From positions 3,259,501-3,323,500 of the forward strand of contig NZ_CP132542.1 of assembly GCF_030845175.1 (NCBI RefSeq): a DNA stretch of 64,000 nucleotides, read 5' to 3'. The number at the start of each line of letters is the position of its first letter. The stretch's first letter is position 1. Below are positions 36,206-44,997 of this stretch, piece after piece. The DNA comes from Coralliovum pocilloporae. Lineage in GTDB: Bacteria > Pseudomonadota > Alphaproteobacteria > Rhizobiales > Cohaesibacteraceae. Position numbers and translations under genes: made by a program. The notes under the pieces were generated by a model. That model was not told where the DNA came from, searched no databases, and was given only the letters and a program-made list of their open reading frames with translations.

Positions 36206-37534
36206 ATGCTTTGGAACACACTCAATCAAACCGTTGAACTGGGCTGGGATTTCTACGTACCGGTCATCATGTTCGTCGTGCTCATTGCTCTGGCCGTGCC
36301 TGTCTGGGCCGCGATTGGCGCAGCGGCCACCACCATGCTCATCATGTCTGGCGACCTGCCGCTCAGTCTGGTCGGCGAAAGCCTCTTTGCCGGCATTGAT
36401 GCATTTGCCTTGACGGCGGTACCTCTGTTTATTCTGACGGGCGATGTGCTGGTACGAACCGGATTGTCGCGCAAGTTTCTGGATGTGGCTGAGGCTCTGA
36501 CATGCTTTGCCAAGGGTGGTTTCGGCTCTGCGACAGTGCTGGTCTGCGGTATGTTTGCGGCGATCTCGGGTTCTGATGCTGCGGGCGCTGCCGCTGTTGG
36601 TCGAATGACCATCGACCGGCTTGTGGAAAGCGGATATCCGCGTCCCTATGCCTGCGCTCTGGTTGCTGCAGGGGCTTGTACCGGCATTCTGATCCCGCCA
36701 TCAATCGCCTATATCATCATCGGTCTTGTGCTGGGAATATCAGCATCGACCCTGTTTCTTGCAGCCCTTATTCCCGGTCTGGCCATCCTGGTCTCCATTC
36801 TGATTACCAACATCATCATGAACCGGCTCTATCATTATGAAGGCGGCGGAATGATGAGCATGAGTGAATGGCTGGCCAATCTTGGGCGTGCCCTCAAATC
36901 CGGCTGGTATGCCTTCATCGTGCCGGGCATCATCTTCTACGGAATTTTCTCCGGCAGATTGACCCCGACAGAAGCCGGTGCAACCGCTGTTGTTGTGACA
37001 ATCGCAATGGGATTTATCCTGCGGACCCTGTCGCTGGCTGATTTCCCGGCCATGCTGGTCAGTTCCGCCAAGGTCAACGGTGTCATCCTGCCGATTATCG
37101 CGTTTTCCGCGCCTTTGGCAGAAGCGCTGGCAATTATGGGTGTGCCGCAAGGCTTTGTGGCTTCAGTGACGTCACTCACGGAAGATCCCTATCTGCTCAT
37201 CCTGCTGATGATTGGTATTCTGATCGCTGCCGGGTGTGTGATGGAGACAACACCGAATATCGTTATTCTGGCACCTATTCTGAAACCGCTTGCCGACAAT
37301 ATCGGTATGAACGAAATTCAGTTCTGCATCATGATGATTACAGCGCTGGGTGTGGGTTTCATCACGCCGCCACTGGGGCTTAATCTCTTCGTTGTGTCCG
37401 GCATTACCGGCGAATCCATTCTCAAGATCGCCGCCCGTGCTGTACCCTTTGTTCTGACCATGCTGATCGTGGTTCTGCTGATTGCCTATGTTCCGGCGCT
37501 CTCCACCACGCTGCTTCCTGAAATCTATCAATAG
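36206..37534 (+). CDS. dctM: TRAP transporter large permease (DctM)
   Basis: 442 aa, about 12-13 hydrophobic segments. Hallmarks are PLFILTGDVLVRTGLSRKFLDVAEAL, GMFAAISGSDAAGAAAVGRM, GACTGILIPPSIAYIIIG and GVGFITPPLGLNLFVVSGI. It is the sodium-coupled transport subunit. It starts 12 bp after dctQ. Confidence 0.95.
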   Translation: MLWNTLNQTVELGWDFYVPVIMFVVLIALAVPVWAAIGAAATTMLIMSGDLPLSLVGESLFAGIDAFALTAVPLFILTGDVLVRTGLSRKFLDVAEALTCFAKGGFGSATVLVCGMFAAISGSDAAGAAAVGRMTIDRLVESGYPRPYACALVAAGACTGILIPPSIAYIIIGLVLGISASTLFLAALIPGLAILVSILITNIIMNRLYHYEGGGMMSMSEWLANLGRALKSGWYAFIVPGIIFYGIFSGRLTPTEAGATAVVVTIAMGFILRTLSLADFPAMLVSSAKVNGVILPIIAFSAPLAEALAIMGVPQGFVASVTSLTEDPYLLILLMIGILIAAGCVMETTPNIVILAPILKPLADNIGMNEIQFCIMMITALGVGFITPPLGLNLFVVSGITGESILKIAARAVPFVLTMLIVVLLIAYVPALSTTLLPEIYQ

Positions 37535-37545
37535 GAAACCGACTT

Positions 37546-38853
37546 ATGACCCGCGAATACCTGAAGAAAGCGACACTGACATCTGAATCGGATGCGTCGC
37601 AGGTTCATGAAACGGTCCAGACCATCCTGGCTGATATTGAAGCAGGAGGGGATGCAAAGGCACTGGAATATGCTGCAAAGTTCGACAAGTACGAAGGAAA
37701 CATTCTTCTGTCAGCGGAAGAAATTGAGGCAGCCTGCGCTCTGGTACCGGAGAGGCTGAAGGCGGATATCCGGTTTGCGCATGACAATGTGCGCAGGTTT
37801 GCCGAAACCCAGAAACAGACCGTCATGGATGTTGAAACCGAGATCGTGCCGGGCTTCATTGCAGGCCAGAAGGCAATCCCGGTCGACGCTGCCGGTTGTT
37901 ACATACCCGGCGGGCGGTACAGCCACATTGCCAGTGCAATCATGACGGTGACAACAGCCAAGGTCGCAGGCTGTCGTCATATCATGGCCTGCTCACCACC
38001 AAGACCAGGTGTCGGTGTCGCACCAGCCATCATCTATGCCGCTCATATCTGCGGGGCAGATACAATTATGGCCATGGGCGGCGTGCAGGGCGTTGCGGCA
38101 ATGACGTTCGGTCTTTTCGGCCTGCCCAAGGCCAATATTCTGGTGGGGCCGGGCAATCAGTTTGTTGCAGAAGCCAAACGCATTCTGTTCGGTCGTGTGG
38201 GGATAGACATGATCGCCGGGCCGACAGACAGTCTGATCATTGCCGACAAAACAGCCGATGCCTTTGTTGTTGCCACCGATCTGGTGAGCCAGGCGGAGCA
38301 TGGCTATAATTCCCCGGTCTGGCTGGTCACCGATGATCGTGCGCTTGCCGACAAGGTGATGGAGCTGGTTCCCGGCCTGATTGATGACCTGCCAGAAACC
38401 AACCGTGATAACGCCTTTGCAGCCTGGCGGGATTATGCCGAAGTCATTCTCTGTGATGACCGCGAAGCCATGGCGGCCTGCTCTGATGACTATGCTCCGG
38501 AACACCTGACTGTGCAGGCTGATGATCTCGACTGGTGGCTCGAGCGTCTCACCTGTTACGGGTCACTGTTCCTGGGCGAAGAAACCACCGTCTCCTACGG
38601 GGATAAGGCATCAGGCACCAACCACGTTCTGCCGACATCGGGTGCGGCCAGCTATACAGGTGGTCTGAGTGTGCATAAATACATGAAGATCGTCACCTGG
38701 CAGAGGTCAACGCGGGAAGGCTCAAAAGCTGTTGCAGAGGCAACCGCACGGATTTCCCGTCTTGAAGGAATGGAGGGGCATGCCCGGTCTGCCGATGTGC
38801 GCCTTGCCAAGTATTTCCCTGATGAGACCTTCGATCTGACCTCTAATGGATGA
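37546..38853 (+). CDS. hpsN: Histidinol-dehydrogenase-like sulfopropanediol dehydrogenase (HpsN-like)
   Basis: 435-aa HisD-fold NAD-dependent dehydrogenase. Visible: AAGCYIPGGRYSHIASAIM, GVQGVAAMTFG, VGPGNQFVAEAKR, AGPTDSLIIAD, SQAEHGYNSP and GTNHVLPTSGAASYTGGLSVHKYM. The gene is not in a his operon; it lies between a TRAP transporter and sulfonate genes. HpsN oxidises (R)-2,3-dihydroxypropanesulfonate to (R)-sulfolactate in two NAD-dependent steps. The family assignment is firm; the substrate is inferred from context. Confidence 0.85.
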   Translation: MTREYLKKATLTSESDASQVHETVQTILADIEAGGDAKALEYAAKFDKYEGNILLSAEEIEAACALVPERLKADIRFAHDNVRRFAETQKQTVMDVETEIVPGFIAGQKAIPVDAAGCYIPGGRYSHIASAIMTVTTAKVAGCRHIMACSPPRPGVGVAPAIIYAAHICGADTIMAMGGVQGVAAMTFGLFGLPKANILVGPGNQFVAEAKRILFGRVGIDMIAGPTDSLIIADKTADAFVVATDLVSQAEHGYNSPVWLVTDDRALADKVMELVPGLIDDLPETNRDNAFAAWRDYAEVILCDDREAMAACSDDYAPEHLTVQADDLDWWLERLTCYGSLFLGEETTVSYGDKASGTNHVLPTSGAASYTGGLSVHKYMKIVTWQRSTREGSKAVAEATARISRLEGMEGHARSADVRLAKYFPDETFDLTSNG

Positions 38854-39607
38854 TCCGCGCGCACTTTTTGATCTGTCGGGTCGGGTGGCTTGCATAACCG
38901 GTGCCAGCTCTGGACTGGGGCGGCGTGCCGCGCTCATTCTGGCATCGGCCGGGGCAAGGGTGGTTGCTGTTGCCCGCCGCGAGAGCGCCCTGAAGAGCCT
39001 GAAAACCGAGATTGGTGATCACGCTGATTATGTTGTGGCCGATGTGGCAGACAGGGACAATGTCGGCGCCTTGAGAGATGCCATCTCAACGCCGTTCGGC
39101 GCGCCGGATATTGTTGTTCATGCAGCCGGTGTCAACACGCGGGAAACCGCTGATGATGTCACGGTGGAGGGATGGGACAGGACAATCGCGCTCAATCTGA
39201 ACGCGCCGTTTTTTCTGAGCCAGGCTCTGGTACCTGCCATGAAGGCAAAAGGATGGGGGCGGATTGTAAACTTTGCGTCCCTCCAGACCACACGGGCCTT
39301 TCCTGGCGGAATAGCCTATGGAGCGACAAAGGCAGGGATCGGTCAGCTGACGCGCGCTATGGCGGAAGCCTGGTCACGGGATGGGATTACAGCCAATGCA
39401 ATCGGCCCAGGATTTTTCCCGACAGAACTGACACAGGCCGTATTTGAAGACCCGGAACGGGCAGCGCGCAATGCGGCCCAGACCTGTATCCAGCGGAACG
39501 GGCGGATGGAGGATCTGGATGGTCCGTTGCTGTTTCTCTGCTCAGATGCGTCCGGTTATGTGACCGGACAGGTTCTGATGGTGGATGGAGGCTTTACCGC
39601 GAAATGA
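38846..39607 (+). CDS. hpsO: Short-chain dehydrogenase (HpsO-like)
   Basis: 253-aa classical SDR. The NAD-binding GASSGLGR lies near residues 19-26, followed by HAAGVNTRE, the catalytic Ser in VNFASLQTTRAF, and the YxxxK pair YGATKAG, then GPGFFPTEL. It overlaps hpsN by 8 nt and the zinc dehydrogenase by 4 nt. In the known DHPS pathway, HpsO and HpsP interconvert the enantiomers of dihydroxypropanesulfonate through a ketone; the same role is inferred here. Confidence 0.8.
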   Translation: MDDPRALFDLSGRVACITGASSGLGRRAALILASAGARVVAVARRESALKSLKTEIGDHADYVVADVADRDNVGALRDAISTPFGAPDIVVHAAGVNTRETADDVTVEGWDRTIALNLNAPFFLSQALVPAMKAKGWGRIVNFASLQTTRAFPGGIAYGATKAGIGQLTRAMAEAWSRDGITANAIGPGFFPTELTQAVFEDPERAARNAAQTCIQRNGRMEDLDGPLLFLCSDASGYVTGQVLMVDGGFTAK

Positions 39608-40584
39608 AGGCGCTTGTTTATGACGGGGTCGAGACACTGGGTTATCGGGAGGTTCCTGATGCAGAATCTCAGACTGGTGAACACCTGATCCGTATCGAAG
39701 CTGTCGGCATTTGCGGCTCTGATATGCATGCTTATCTCGGCCATGATGCACGACGCCCCGCGCCTCTGATCCTGGGCCATGAAGGAGCAGGTATCATCGC
39801 CGGAGGCGCACAGGACGGACGGCGGGTGACGATCAACCCGCTGGTAACCTGCGGGATCTGCCCAGCCTGCAAGAGCGGTCGTGAAAATCTTTGCCCGGAC
39901 CGGCAGATTATCTCAATGCCGCCAAGGGAAGGGGCCTTTGCACAGTTCGTTTCCATGCCGGATCGCAATCTGGTGGATGTGCCCGACCACATTCCTCTGA
40001 CGAGGGCAGCGTTGGCGGAGCCTCTTGCCGTCAGCTGGCATGCTGCGCGGCTGGCACTTGAAGCACTTGGTGCTGATATGGATCGACAGGCGCTTGTCCT
40101 CGGTGGCGGTGCGATTGGTCTGGCAGCGGCGCTAGCACTCAGGGCAATGGGTGTGGAAGACGTAACCATTGCAGAGCCCAATGCGGCCCGCCGGGCATTT
40201 TTGTCTGAAGTCTGTGGTCAGCAGGTGGTCGCAGAGGCCACGGTAACCTGTGCCATCGTCATTGATGCGGTTGGATATGCTGCCACGCGTGCCACAGCGT
40301 CCGCGCTCGCGGCACCAGGCGGGGTTATTGCTCATGTGGGGCTTGGAGAAGATACCGGCGGGCTGGATATCAGACGGATGACCCTGCAGGAAATCAGCTT
40401 CATCGGCACGTATACGTACACGGCGCAGGACTTCCGGGATACGGCGGGCGCTATTTTCGATGGTCGCCTCGGCCCGCTAGACTGGTTTGAAGAGCGCCCC
40501 TTATCGGATGGGGCACAGGCCTTCTCTGACCTGCGGGCAGGCCGGGTTGCCGCACCGAAGATCATCCTTAACCCATGGGCCTGA
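39604..40584 (+). CDS. hpsP: Zinc-dependent alcohol dehydrogenase (HpsP-like)
   Basis: 326-aa medium-chain dehydrogenase. Catalytic zinc ligands are in GICGSDMHAY and LGHEGAG; the structural zinc Cys set is CGICPACKSGRENLC at residues about 83-97. The Rossmann motif LGGGAIGLAAAL lies near residue 168. Translational coupling to the SDR and the operon context suggest the second DHPS-epimerising dehydrogenase. Confidence 0.8.
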   Translation: MKALVYDGVETLGYREVPDAESQTGEHLIRIEAVGICGSDMHAYLGHDARRPAPLILGHEGAGIIAGGAQDGRRVTINPLVTCGICPACKSGRENLCPDRQIISMPPREGAFAQFVSMPDRNLVDVPDHIPLTRAALAEPLAVSWHAARLALEALGADMDRQALVLGGGAIGLAAALALRAMGVEDVTIAEPNAARRAFLSEVCGQQVVAEATVTCAIVIDAVGYAATRATASALAAPGGVIAHVGLGEDTGGLDIRRMTLQEISFIGTYTYTAQDFRDTAGAIFDGRLGPLDWFEERPLSDGAQAFSDLRAGRVAAPKIILNPWA

Positions 40585-40611
40585 TCTGCGCCGAAAGAAT
40601 GGAGACAGCGC

Positions 40612-41022
40612 ATGTACCAGAAAATTCTTGTTCCGATGGCTCTTGATCACGGAGTTTCTCCGCAGACCATTGAAATCGCTCGGGCCCTTCTGGGAGAGGG
40701 CGGCGAGATCACCGCCCTTCATATCCATGAAGCGGCGCAAGGGTCGGTCAGTGTTTATCTGGACGAAGATGTGGTGAAGGAAGGATACACTCGCGCGAAA
40801 GCCCTTCTTGAAACCAAGACAGAAGCCTATCCCGACATCAAGACTCAGATCATCAAGGGACATACAGCCCGCAGTATCATCGACTTCGCCAACAGTAACG
40901 ATATCGACTGCATTGTCATCGGGTCACACAAGCCGGGCCTGAGCGATTACTTTCTCGGCTCAACAGCCTCCCGCGTTGTGCGTCATGCCAAATGCGCGGT
41001 CCATGTCTATCGAAGCTCCTGA
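40612..41022 (+). CDS. Universal stress protein family
   Basis: 136-aa UspA-fold protein with a C-terminal ATP-binding motif of the G-2x-G-9x-GS type (IGSHKPGLSDYFLGSTASRVV). Usp proteins encoded beside TRAP transporters can bind ATP and tune uptake, as TeaD does for TeaABC in Halomonas; a similar role is plausible. It has a GGAGACAG ribosome site and lies 27 bp after hpsP. Confidence 0.9.
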   Translation: MYQKILVPMALDHGVSPQTIEIARALLGEGGEITALHIHEAAQGSVSVYLDEDVVKEGYTRAKALLETKTEAYPDIKTQIIKGHTARSIIDFANSNDIDCIVIGSHKPGLSDYFLGSTASRVVRHAKCAVHVYRSS

Positions 41023-41052
41023 TCCTCTCTTTACAGGAAAGGCCAAACAGAG

Positions 41053-41559
41053 ATGAATATCGACAAGAAGATCGCTGATGATCTTGTTGCGAACGACATT
41101 TCCTTTGTCACCACTGTGCCCTGCAAGCAATTGGCCGGTGTGATTGAGGAAATCGACCAGCGAGATGATATTTTCCATATCCCGTCCAACAAAGAGGACG
41201 AGGGCATGGGGCTGTGTGCCGGTGCATGGATGGGGGGCAAGCGACCTGCCATCATCATGCAGAACACGGCAATTGGCGTGACGATCAACACGCTGGCGAC
41301 GCTGATCCAGTATTATCGCATGCCATTGCCGATGCTGATTTCCTATCGCGGTGAATTGCGTGAACCCGTGGCCTGCCAGGTGGAAATGGCAGTGCACACC
41401 AAAGCCCTTCTGGCTCAGCTGAACATACCGACCTATCACTTCCACAAGCAGTCTGATGTGGAAGAGCTGGACATGATCCTGAAATATACCTTCATGTGCA
41501 ACAAGCCGGTGGCGATCCTCACAGACGCCAATTTCTGGGGAGGCTATGGCGACCAATGA
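41053..41559 (+). CDS. comD: Sulfopyruvate decarboxylase alpha subunit (ComD-like)
   Basis: 168-aa PYR half of a split thiamine diphosphate decarboxylase. TTVPCKQLAGVIE near residue 20 and SNKEDEGMGLCAGAWMGGKRPAIIMQNTAIG near 45-75 carry the catalytic Glu of the cofactor-activating site, followed by LPMLISYRG. ComD with ComE decarboxylates 3-sulfopyruvate to sulfoacetaldehyde. It overlaps comE by 4 nt. Phosphonopyruvate decarboxylase is the main alternative, but that enzyme is normally one chain and no phosphonate gene is nearby. Confidence 0.85.
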   Translation: MNIDKKIADDLVANDISFVTTVPCKQLAGVIEEIDQRDDIFHIPSNKEDEGMGLCAGAWMGGKRPAIIMQNTAIGVTINTLATLIQYYRMPLPMLISYRGELREPVACQVEMAVHTKALLAQLNIPTYHFHKQSDVEELDMILKYTFMCNKPVAILTDANFWGGYGDQ

Positions 41560-42110
41560 TCCGTTCTGAAATCCTTAAAGAAATCGCCCCGATCCTGCGC
41601 AATCAGCTTGTGGTCTGCAATATCGGCATTCCGAGCCAGGAACTGCATGCAATTGATGATCAGCCGACCAACTTCTATATGCTCGGTACAATGGGACTGG
41701 CATCCAGCATCGGCTTCGGGCTGGCTCTGGCACAGCCCAAACCGGTTATTGTCATCGATGGAGATGGATCCGTTCTGACCAATATGGGCACTTTGCCGAC
41801 GATCGCGAATAATCCGACCGGCAATTATATCCTGATGATCATCGATAACGGCTCATATGGGTCCACCGGCGATCAGCCAACCTATGCAGGCCGGAAAACA
41901 TCCCTGGCCAAGGTTGCGGAGGCCTGTGGCTGTGAGAATGTCATCGAGTGCCGGGATGTGGATACGGGAGACGTTCTGCAGAAAGCACTGGATAGCGGCG
42001 AGATGCATATCATTGTCGTTAAATGTGACAGCGGCAATGCCAAGATGCCGGTGATTACCATGGACCCTGTGGTGATCAAGGACCGGTTCATGAAGGCCGT
42101 ACAGGCGTGA
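41556..42110 (+). CDS. comE: Sulfopyruvate decarboxylase beta subunit (ComE-like)
   Basis: 184-aa PP half of the enzyme. The thiamine diphosphate/Mg motif begins GDGSVLTNMG (about residues 68-77) and ends IIDNGSYGSTGDQ; LGTMGLASSIGFGLALAQP precedes it, as usual. The frame runs open from 41496, but the ATG at 41556 in an ATGA overlap with comD gives the family N-terminus. The next gene starts with GTG in a GTGA overlap at its stop. Confidence 0.86.
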   Translation: MIRSEILKEIAPILRNQLVVCNIGIPSQELHAIDDQPTNFYMLGTMGLASSIGFGLALAQPKPVIVIDGDGSVLTNMGTLPTIANNPTGNYILMIIDNGSYGSTGDQPTYAGRKTSLAKVAEACGCENVIECRDVDTGDVLQKALDSGEMHIIVVKCDSGNAKMPVITMDPVVIKDRFMKAVQA

Positions 42111-43213
42111 TCGGATCAGGCACCATCCATAGTACAGAGGATGCGCGTCGCATTGCGCGTCGCCGTCTTCCATGGATGGTGTTTGATTATATCGATGGAG
42201 CTGCAGGGCAGGAGACCGGCGCAGAACGGAACCGGACAGCGCTCGACCAGATGACCCTGCGGCCTCGTATTCTCAAGGATGTGAGCGGGCGGTCTCTCAC
42301 TGCCTCCCTCTTTGGACAGGATGTTCTCCGCCCATTTGGCATAGCCCCGATGGGCATGTGCAATCTGTCCGGTCCGGGCGCCGATCTGATGCTGGCGCGT
42401 CTCGCCGCTCGCTACAAGGTGCCACTGGGCGTCTCGACTATGGCCTCGACGCCCATGGAAAAGCTGATTGAGGTGGCGGAGGGTCATGCCTGGTTCCAGC
42501 TTTATTTCAGCGGTGATGGCACAGGAACATTCAAACTTGTAGAACGCGCCAAATCTGCTGGCTATGAAACTCTGGTCCTCACTGCAGATGTGCCGGAACT
42601 GGGACGTCGTCCCCGCGAGTTACGACATGGCTTCAAAATGCCGTTTCAGCTTGGTGTGCGGCAGTTCATCGACTTTGCGCTTCATCCACGCTGGTCGCTT
42701 GCTACATTGCTGAATGGCAAGCCGGAACTGGCCAATTTCCTGATGGATGGATACGCGTTTGACCGCACAGAGAGCAGAGCCAAAGCGACCTGGCAGACGC
42801 TCGATCAGCTGCGCGCGAGATGGCCTGGCAAGCTGGTGGTGAAGGGTGTACTGGATGTAGACGACGCTATCCGGCTCAAGGCTTCCGGGGTTGATGCCAT
42901 TCAGGTCTCAAGCCATGGTGCCCGCCAGCTGGAAAGCGCACCGGCTCCATTCCAGATGTTGCCGCATATCCGGGAATCCTTGGGAGCGGACTATCCGGTT
43001 TTCTATGACAGCGGTGTCAGAAGCGGTGAGGATGTTCTGAAAGCGCTTCTAAGCGGCGCTGACTTCGTCTTCCTGGGCCGAATTCTGCAATTTGCCATCG
43101 CAGCAGGTGGAGAGAACGGATTGAATGAGCTCTGGTCTGTTCTGAGCAGTGAATTGAGCACGGCAATGGCACAAACTGGAATGACCAAGTTGAAAGACAA
43201 TAATATTTTATGA
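42107..43213 (+). CDS. FMN-dependent alpha-hydroxy acid dehydrogenase (possible sulfolactate dehydrogenase)
   Basis: 368-aa member of the lactate dehydrogenase/glycolate oxidase family. FDYIDGAAGQE near residue 25, FGIAPMGMCNLSGPGADLMLARLA, HAWFQLYF, LTADVPELGRRPRE, VKGVLDVDDAI, VSSHGARQLESAPA (catalytic His-Gly-x-Arg), and the FMN-phosphate site YDSGVRSGEDVLKALLSGADFVFLGR are all present. In the operon it would oxidise sulfolactate to sulfopyruvate, the substrate of ComDE, comparable to SlcD of Roseovarius. That substrate is inferred. Confidence 0.82.
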   Translation: MIGSGTIHSTEDARRIARRRLPWMVFDYIDGAAGQETGAERNRTALDQMTLRPRILKDVSGRSLTASLFGQDVLRPFGIAPMGMCNLSGPGADLMLARLAARYKVPLGVSTMASTPMEKLIEVAEGHAWFQLYFSGDGTGTFKLVERAKSAGYETLVLTADVPELGRRPRELRHGFKMPFQLGVRQFIDFALHPRWSLATLLNGKPELANFLMDGYAFDRTESRAKATWQTLDQLRARWPGKLVVKGVLDVDDAIRLKASGVDAIQVSSHGARQLESAPAPFQMLPHIRESLGADYPVFYDSGVRSGEDVLKALLSGADFVFLGRILQFAIAAGGENGLNELWSVLSSELSTAMAQTGMTKLKDNNIL

Positions 43214-43228
43214 GAAATGAAATATTAT
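43200..43228. other. AT-only inverted repeat between convergent genes
   Basis: ATAATATTT (43200-43208) and AAATATTAT (43220-43228) form a 9-bp stem that spans both stop codons of the convergent FMN dehydrogenase and AraC genes. It could act as a weak two-way terminator; it lacks G-C pairs. Confidence 0.35.
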
Positions 43229-44097
43229 GTAATCCTCGGTTTCTTCGTATCTGAACGATAGCTCAGCGCTGATTTTCCTGCGAATTTCCGGAATGTCCGG
43301 TTAAACGCGGCATCCGACATATAACCAACCGCCTCGCCGATTTCAGCAACAGACAGATCGGTGGTCCGCAACATATTTGCGGCCTGCCGCATACGCAGGT
43401 CGGTCAGATAAGTGAACAGCGGCATGCCGGTCAGCGTGGTGAACCGTTGCGCCAGGCTGGCCCGCGACATGCCAAGTGTCTGGGCCACATTGTCCAGGGT
43501 CCACGCTTTTTCCGGCTCTGAATGGAGCAGCTGCAGGGCAGGACCGATCTTCTTGTCAAAAAGGGCCGCAACAAATGTGGTCTGCTCTGGATCAAGAGAG
43601 ATGAAACAGCGGAAGAACTGCACCAGAAGGACTTCTGTCATCCGGTTGAGAATATGGGGCGTGCCGGGGCTGGGTGAACTGGTTTCGTGAACCAGATAAT
43701 CAAGGCTCGACTTGAGCCAGACGCTTTTGGCTACCTCTTCCTCACGCAGAATCAGAACCGGTGGGAAGGCCTGGAACAATGGATGGGGGAAATCCTGCCG
43801 AAAGCTGAAATAACCGCAGACCAGCAATGTATCCACATCCCGCTGGAAGGACGGCGCTGCTGCCGCTTGCCCATCAATGATGTGAGGTTCGCCTTTCAAA
43901 ACAATCGCCACGTCACCCGGGCCAAGCCAGTGTGTGGTGTCGCCCATTTTCAAACTGCATCCACCCCTGCGAACACAATGAAAGCTGGCAACTTTCTTGT
44001 CAGAGAAATCCAGAGACCAGGGCGGAGACATCACTTCACAGAAGTAGACGCTGCCTTCAACTTCAAACTCACTCAGGATTTTGCTCAAAACGGGCAT
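43225..44097 (-). CDS. AraC family regulator with cupin sensor domain
   Basis: 290 aa. The N-terminal cupin_6-type domain (SVYFCEVMSPPWSLDF, RRGGCSLKM, LGPGDVAIVLKGEPHII) is followed by the double HTH: WTLDNVAQTLGMSRASLAQRFTTLTG and DLSVAEIGEAVGYMSDAAFNRTFRKFAGKS. The open frame extends much further upstream, to 45006, but that part is the complement of the isochorismatase-like gene. ATG at 44097 is chosen because the cupin domain begins there. It is divergent from, and probably regulates, the neighbouring hydrolase. Confidence 0.88.
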   Translation of the reverse strand: MPVLSKILSEFEVEGSVYFCEVMSPPWSLDFSDKKVASFHCVRRGGCSLKMGDTTHWLGPGDVAIVLKGEPHIIDGQAAAAPSFQRDVDTLLVCGYFSFRQDFPHPLFQAFPPVLILREEEVAKSVWLKSSLDYLVHETSSPSPGTPHILNRMTEVLLVQFFRCFISLDPEQTTFVAALFDKKIGPALQLLHSEPEKAWTLDNVAQTLGMSRASLAQRFTTLTGMPLFTYLTDLRMRQAANMLRTTDLSVAEIGEAVGYMSDAAFNRTFRKFAGKSALSYRSDTKKPRIT

Positions 44098-44150
44098 GGT
44101 GGCTGGCCTTTGGCGGGGCGATATGGAACGTTCAGTCTTAATAAATAGAC

Positions 44151-44207
44151 GATCTGCACGTAAAATAAAGATAACTGTGATTGATAAGATCGTGATGGGA
44201 GCAGATC
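44151..44207. promoter_or_regulatory. Inverted heptamers in araC/hydrolase promoter region
   Basis: GATCTGC (44151-44157) and GCAGATC (44201-44207) are exact inverted copies with centres 50 bp apart, both between the divergent genes. They may be AraC half-sites. Confidence 0.3.
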
Positions 44208-44241
44208 TTTGCATTATCCACAAAGCAAGGGAGAAATCATC

Positions 44242-44997
44242 ATGAACTTGAAAGCTTTGACATTGGGTGTTGCGTTGAGCGTTTTTGGTGCGGTTGCCAT
44301 GGCATCCGCTGAAGACAAAAGCGGCCTTCCGGTACCTGGTCTTGAAATCACACCAGGGCAAACCGCTCTTGTGATCACAGATCCGCAGAATGACTTCCTG
44401 AGCCCGGATGGCGTGACCTGGGGCGTTGTTGGCGAAAGTGTTACGGAAAACAACACGGTTCAGCACATCGAAGATCTGATGAAAGCAGCCAAGAAGGCTG
44501 GCATGCCGGTTTTCGTTTCTCCACACTACTATTATCCGCACGATCACCAGTGGAAGATCGAAGGCGCGCTTGAAAAAGTCATGCACAAGATCGGCATGTT
44601 CAACCGCAAGGGCCCGCTGGATACAGAAGGCTTTGAAGGATCCGGAGCTGACTGGCTTGAACGTTACAAGCCATACATCAATGACGGCAAGACCGTTGTA
44701 ACCAGCCCGCACAAGGTTTACGGCCCGGAGACAAACGATCTGTCCCTGCAGCTGCGCAAGGCTGGCATCAGCAAGGTTATCCTGGCTGGCATGTCCGCGA
44801 ACCTCTGCACCGAATCTCACATGCGTGAACTGGGCGAGCAGGGCTTTGATGTGATGGTGGTCTCTGATGCGACCGCCGGCGCGAAACTGCCTGGCCTCGA
44901 TTCCTATGCCGCTGCTCTGGTCAACTATCGCATGATCGCCAGTGAAGTGGCCAAGACAGACGTCGTCGTCGAGCGTATCGGCGCTGCCTATAAGTAA
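44242..44997 (+). CDS. Exported isochorismatase-like cysteine hydrolase
   Basis: 251 aa. The signal peptide MNLKALTLGVALSVFGAVAMASA with cleavage before EDK predicts export. The mature domain is a cysteine hydrolase: catalytic Asp in VITDPQNDFL, Lys in TSPHKVYGP, and Cys in LAGMSANLCTESHMREL. Family members hydrolyse amides such as biuret, nicotinamide or carbamoyl compounds, or isochorismate; the substrate is unknown. GGGAG lies before ATG 44242; the frame is open from 44209. Secretion is unusual for this family. A divergent AraC regulator suggests substrate-induced expression. Confidence 0.88.
   Translation: MNLKALTLGVALSVFGAVAMASAEDKSGLPVPGLEITPGQTALVITDPQNDFLSPDGVTWGVVGESVTENNTVQHIEDLMKAAKKAGMPVFVSPHYYYPHDHQWKIEGALEKVMHKIGMFNRKGPLDTEGFEGSGADWLERYKPYINDGKTVVTSPHKVYGPETNDLSLQLRKAGISKVILAGMSANLCTESHMRELGEQGFDVMVVSDATAGAKLPGLDSYAAALVNYRMIASEVAKTDVVVERIGAAYK

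Noticed and set aside
37546..38853. Histidine biosynthesis hisD
   Set aside because: The fold matches but no his gene is near, and the operon has TRAP and sulfonate enzymes; HpsN is the better reading.
41053..42110. Phosphonopyruvate decarboxylase
   Set aside because: The enzyme is split in two subunits as in ComDE, and no phosphonate gene is present.
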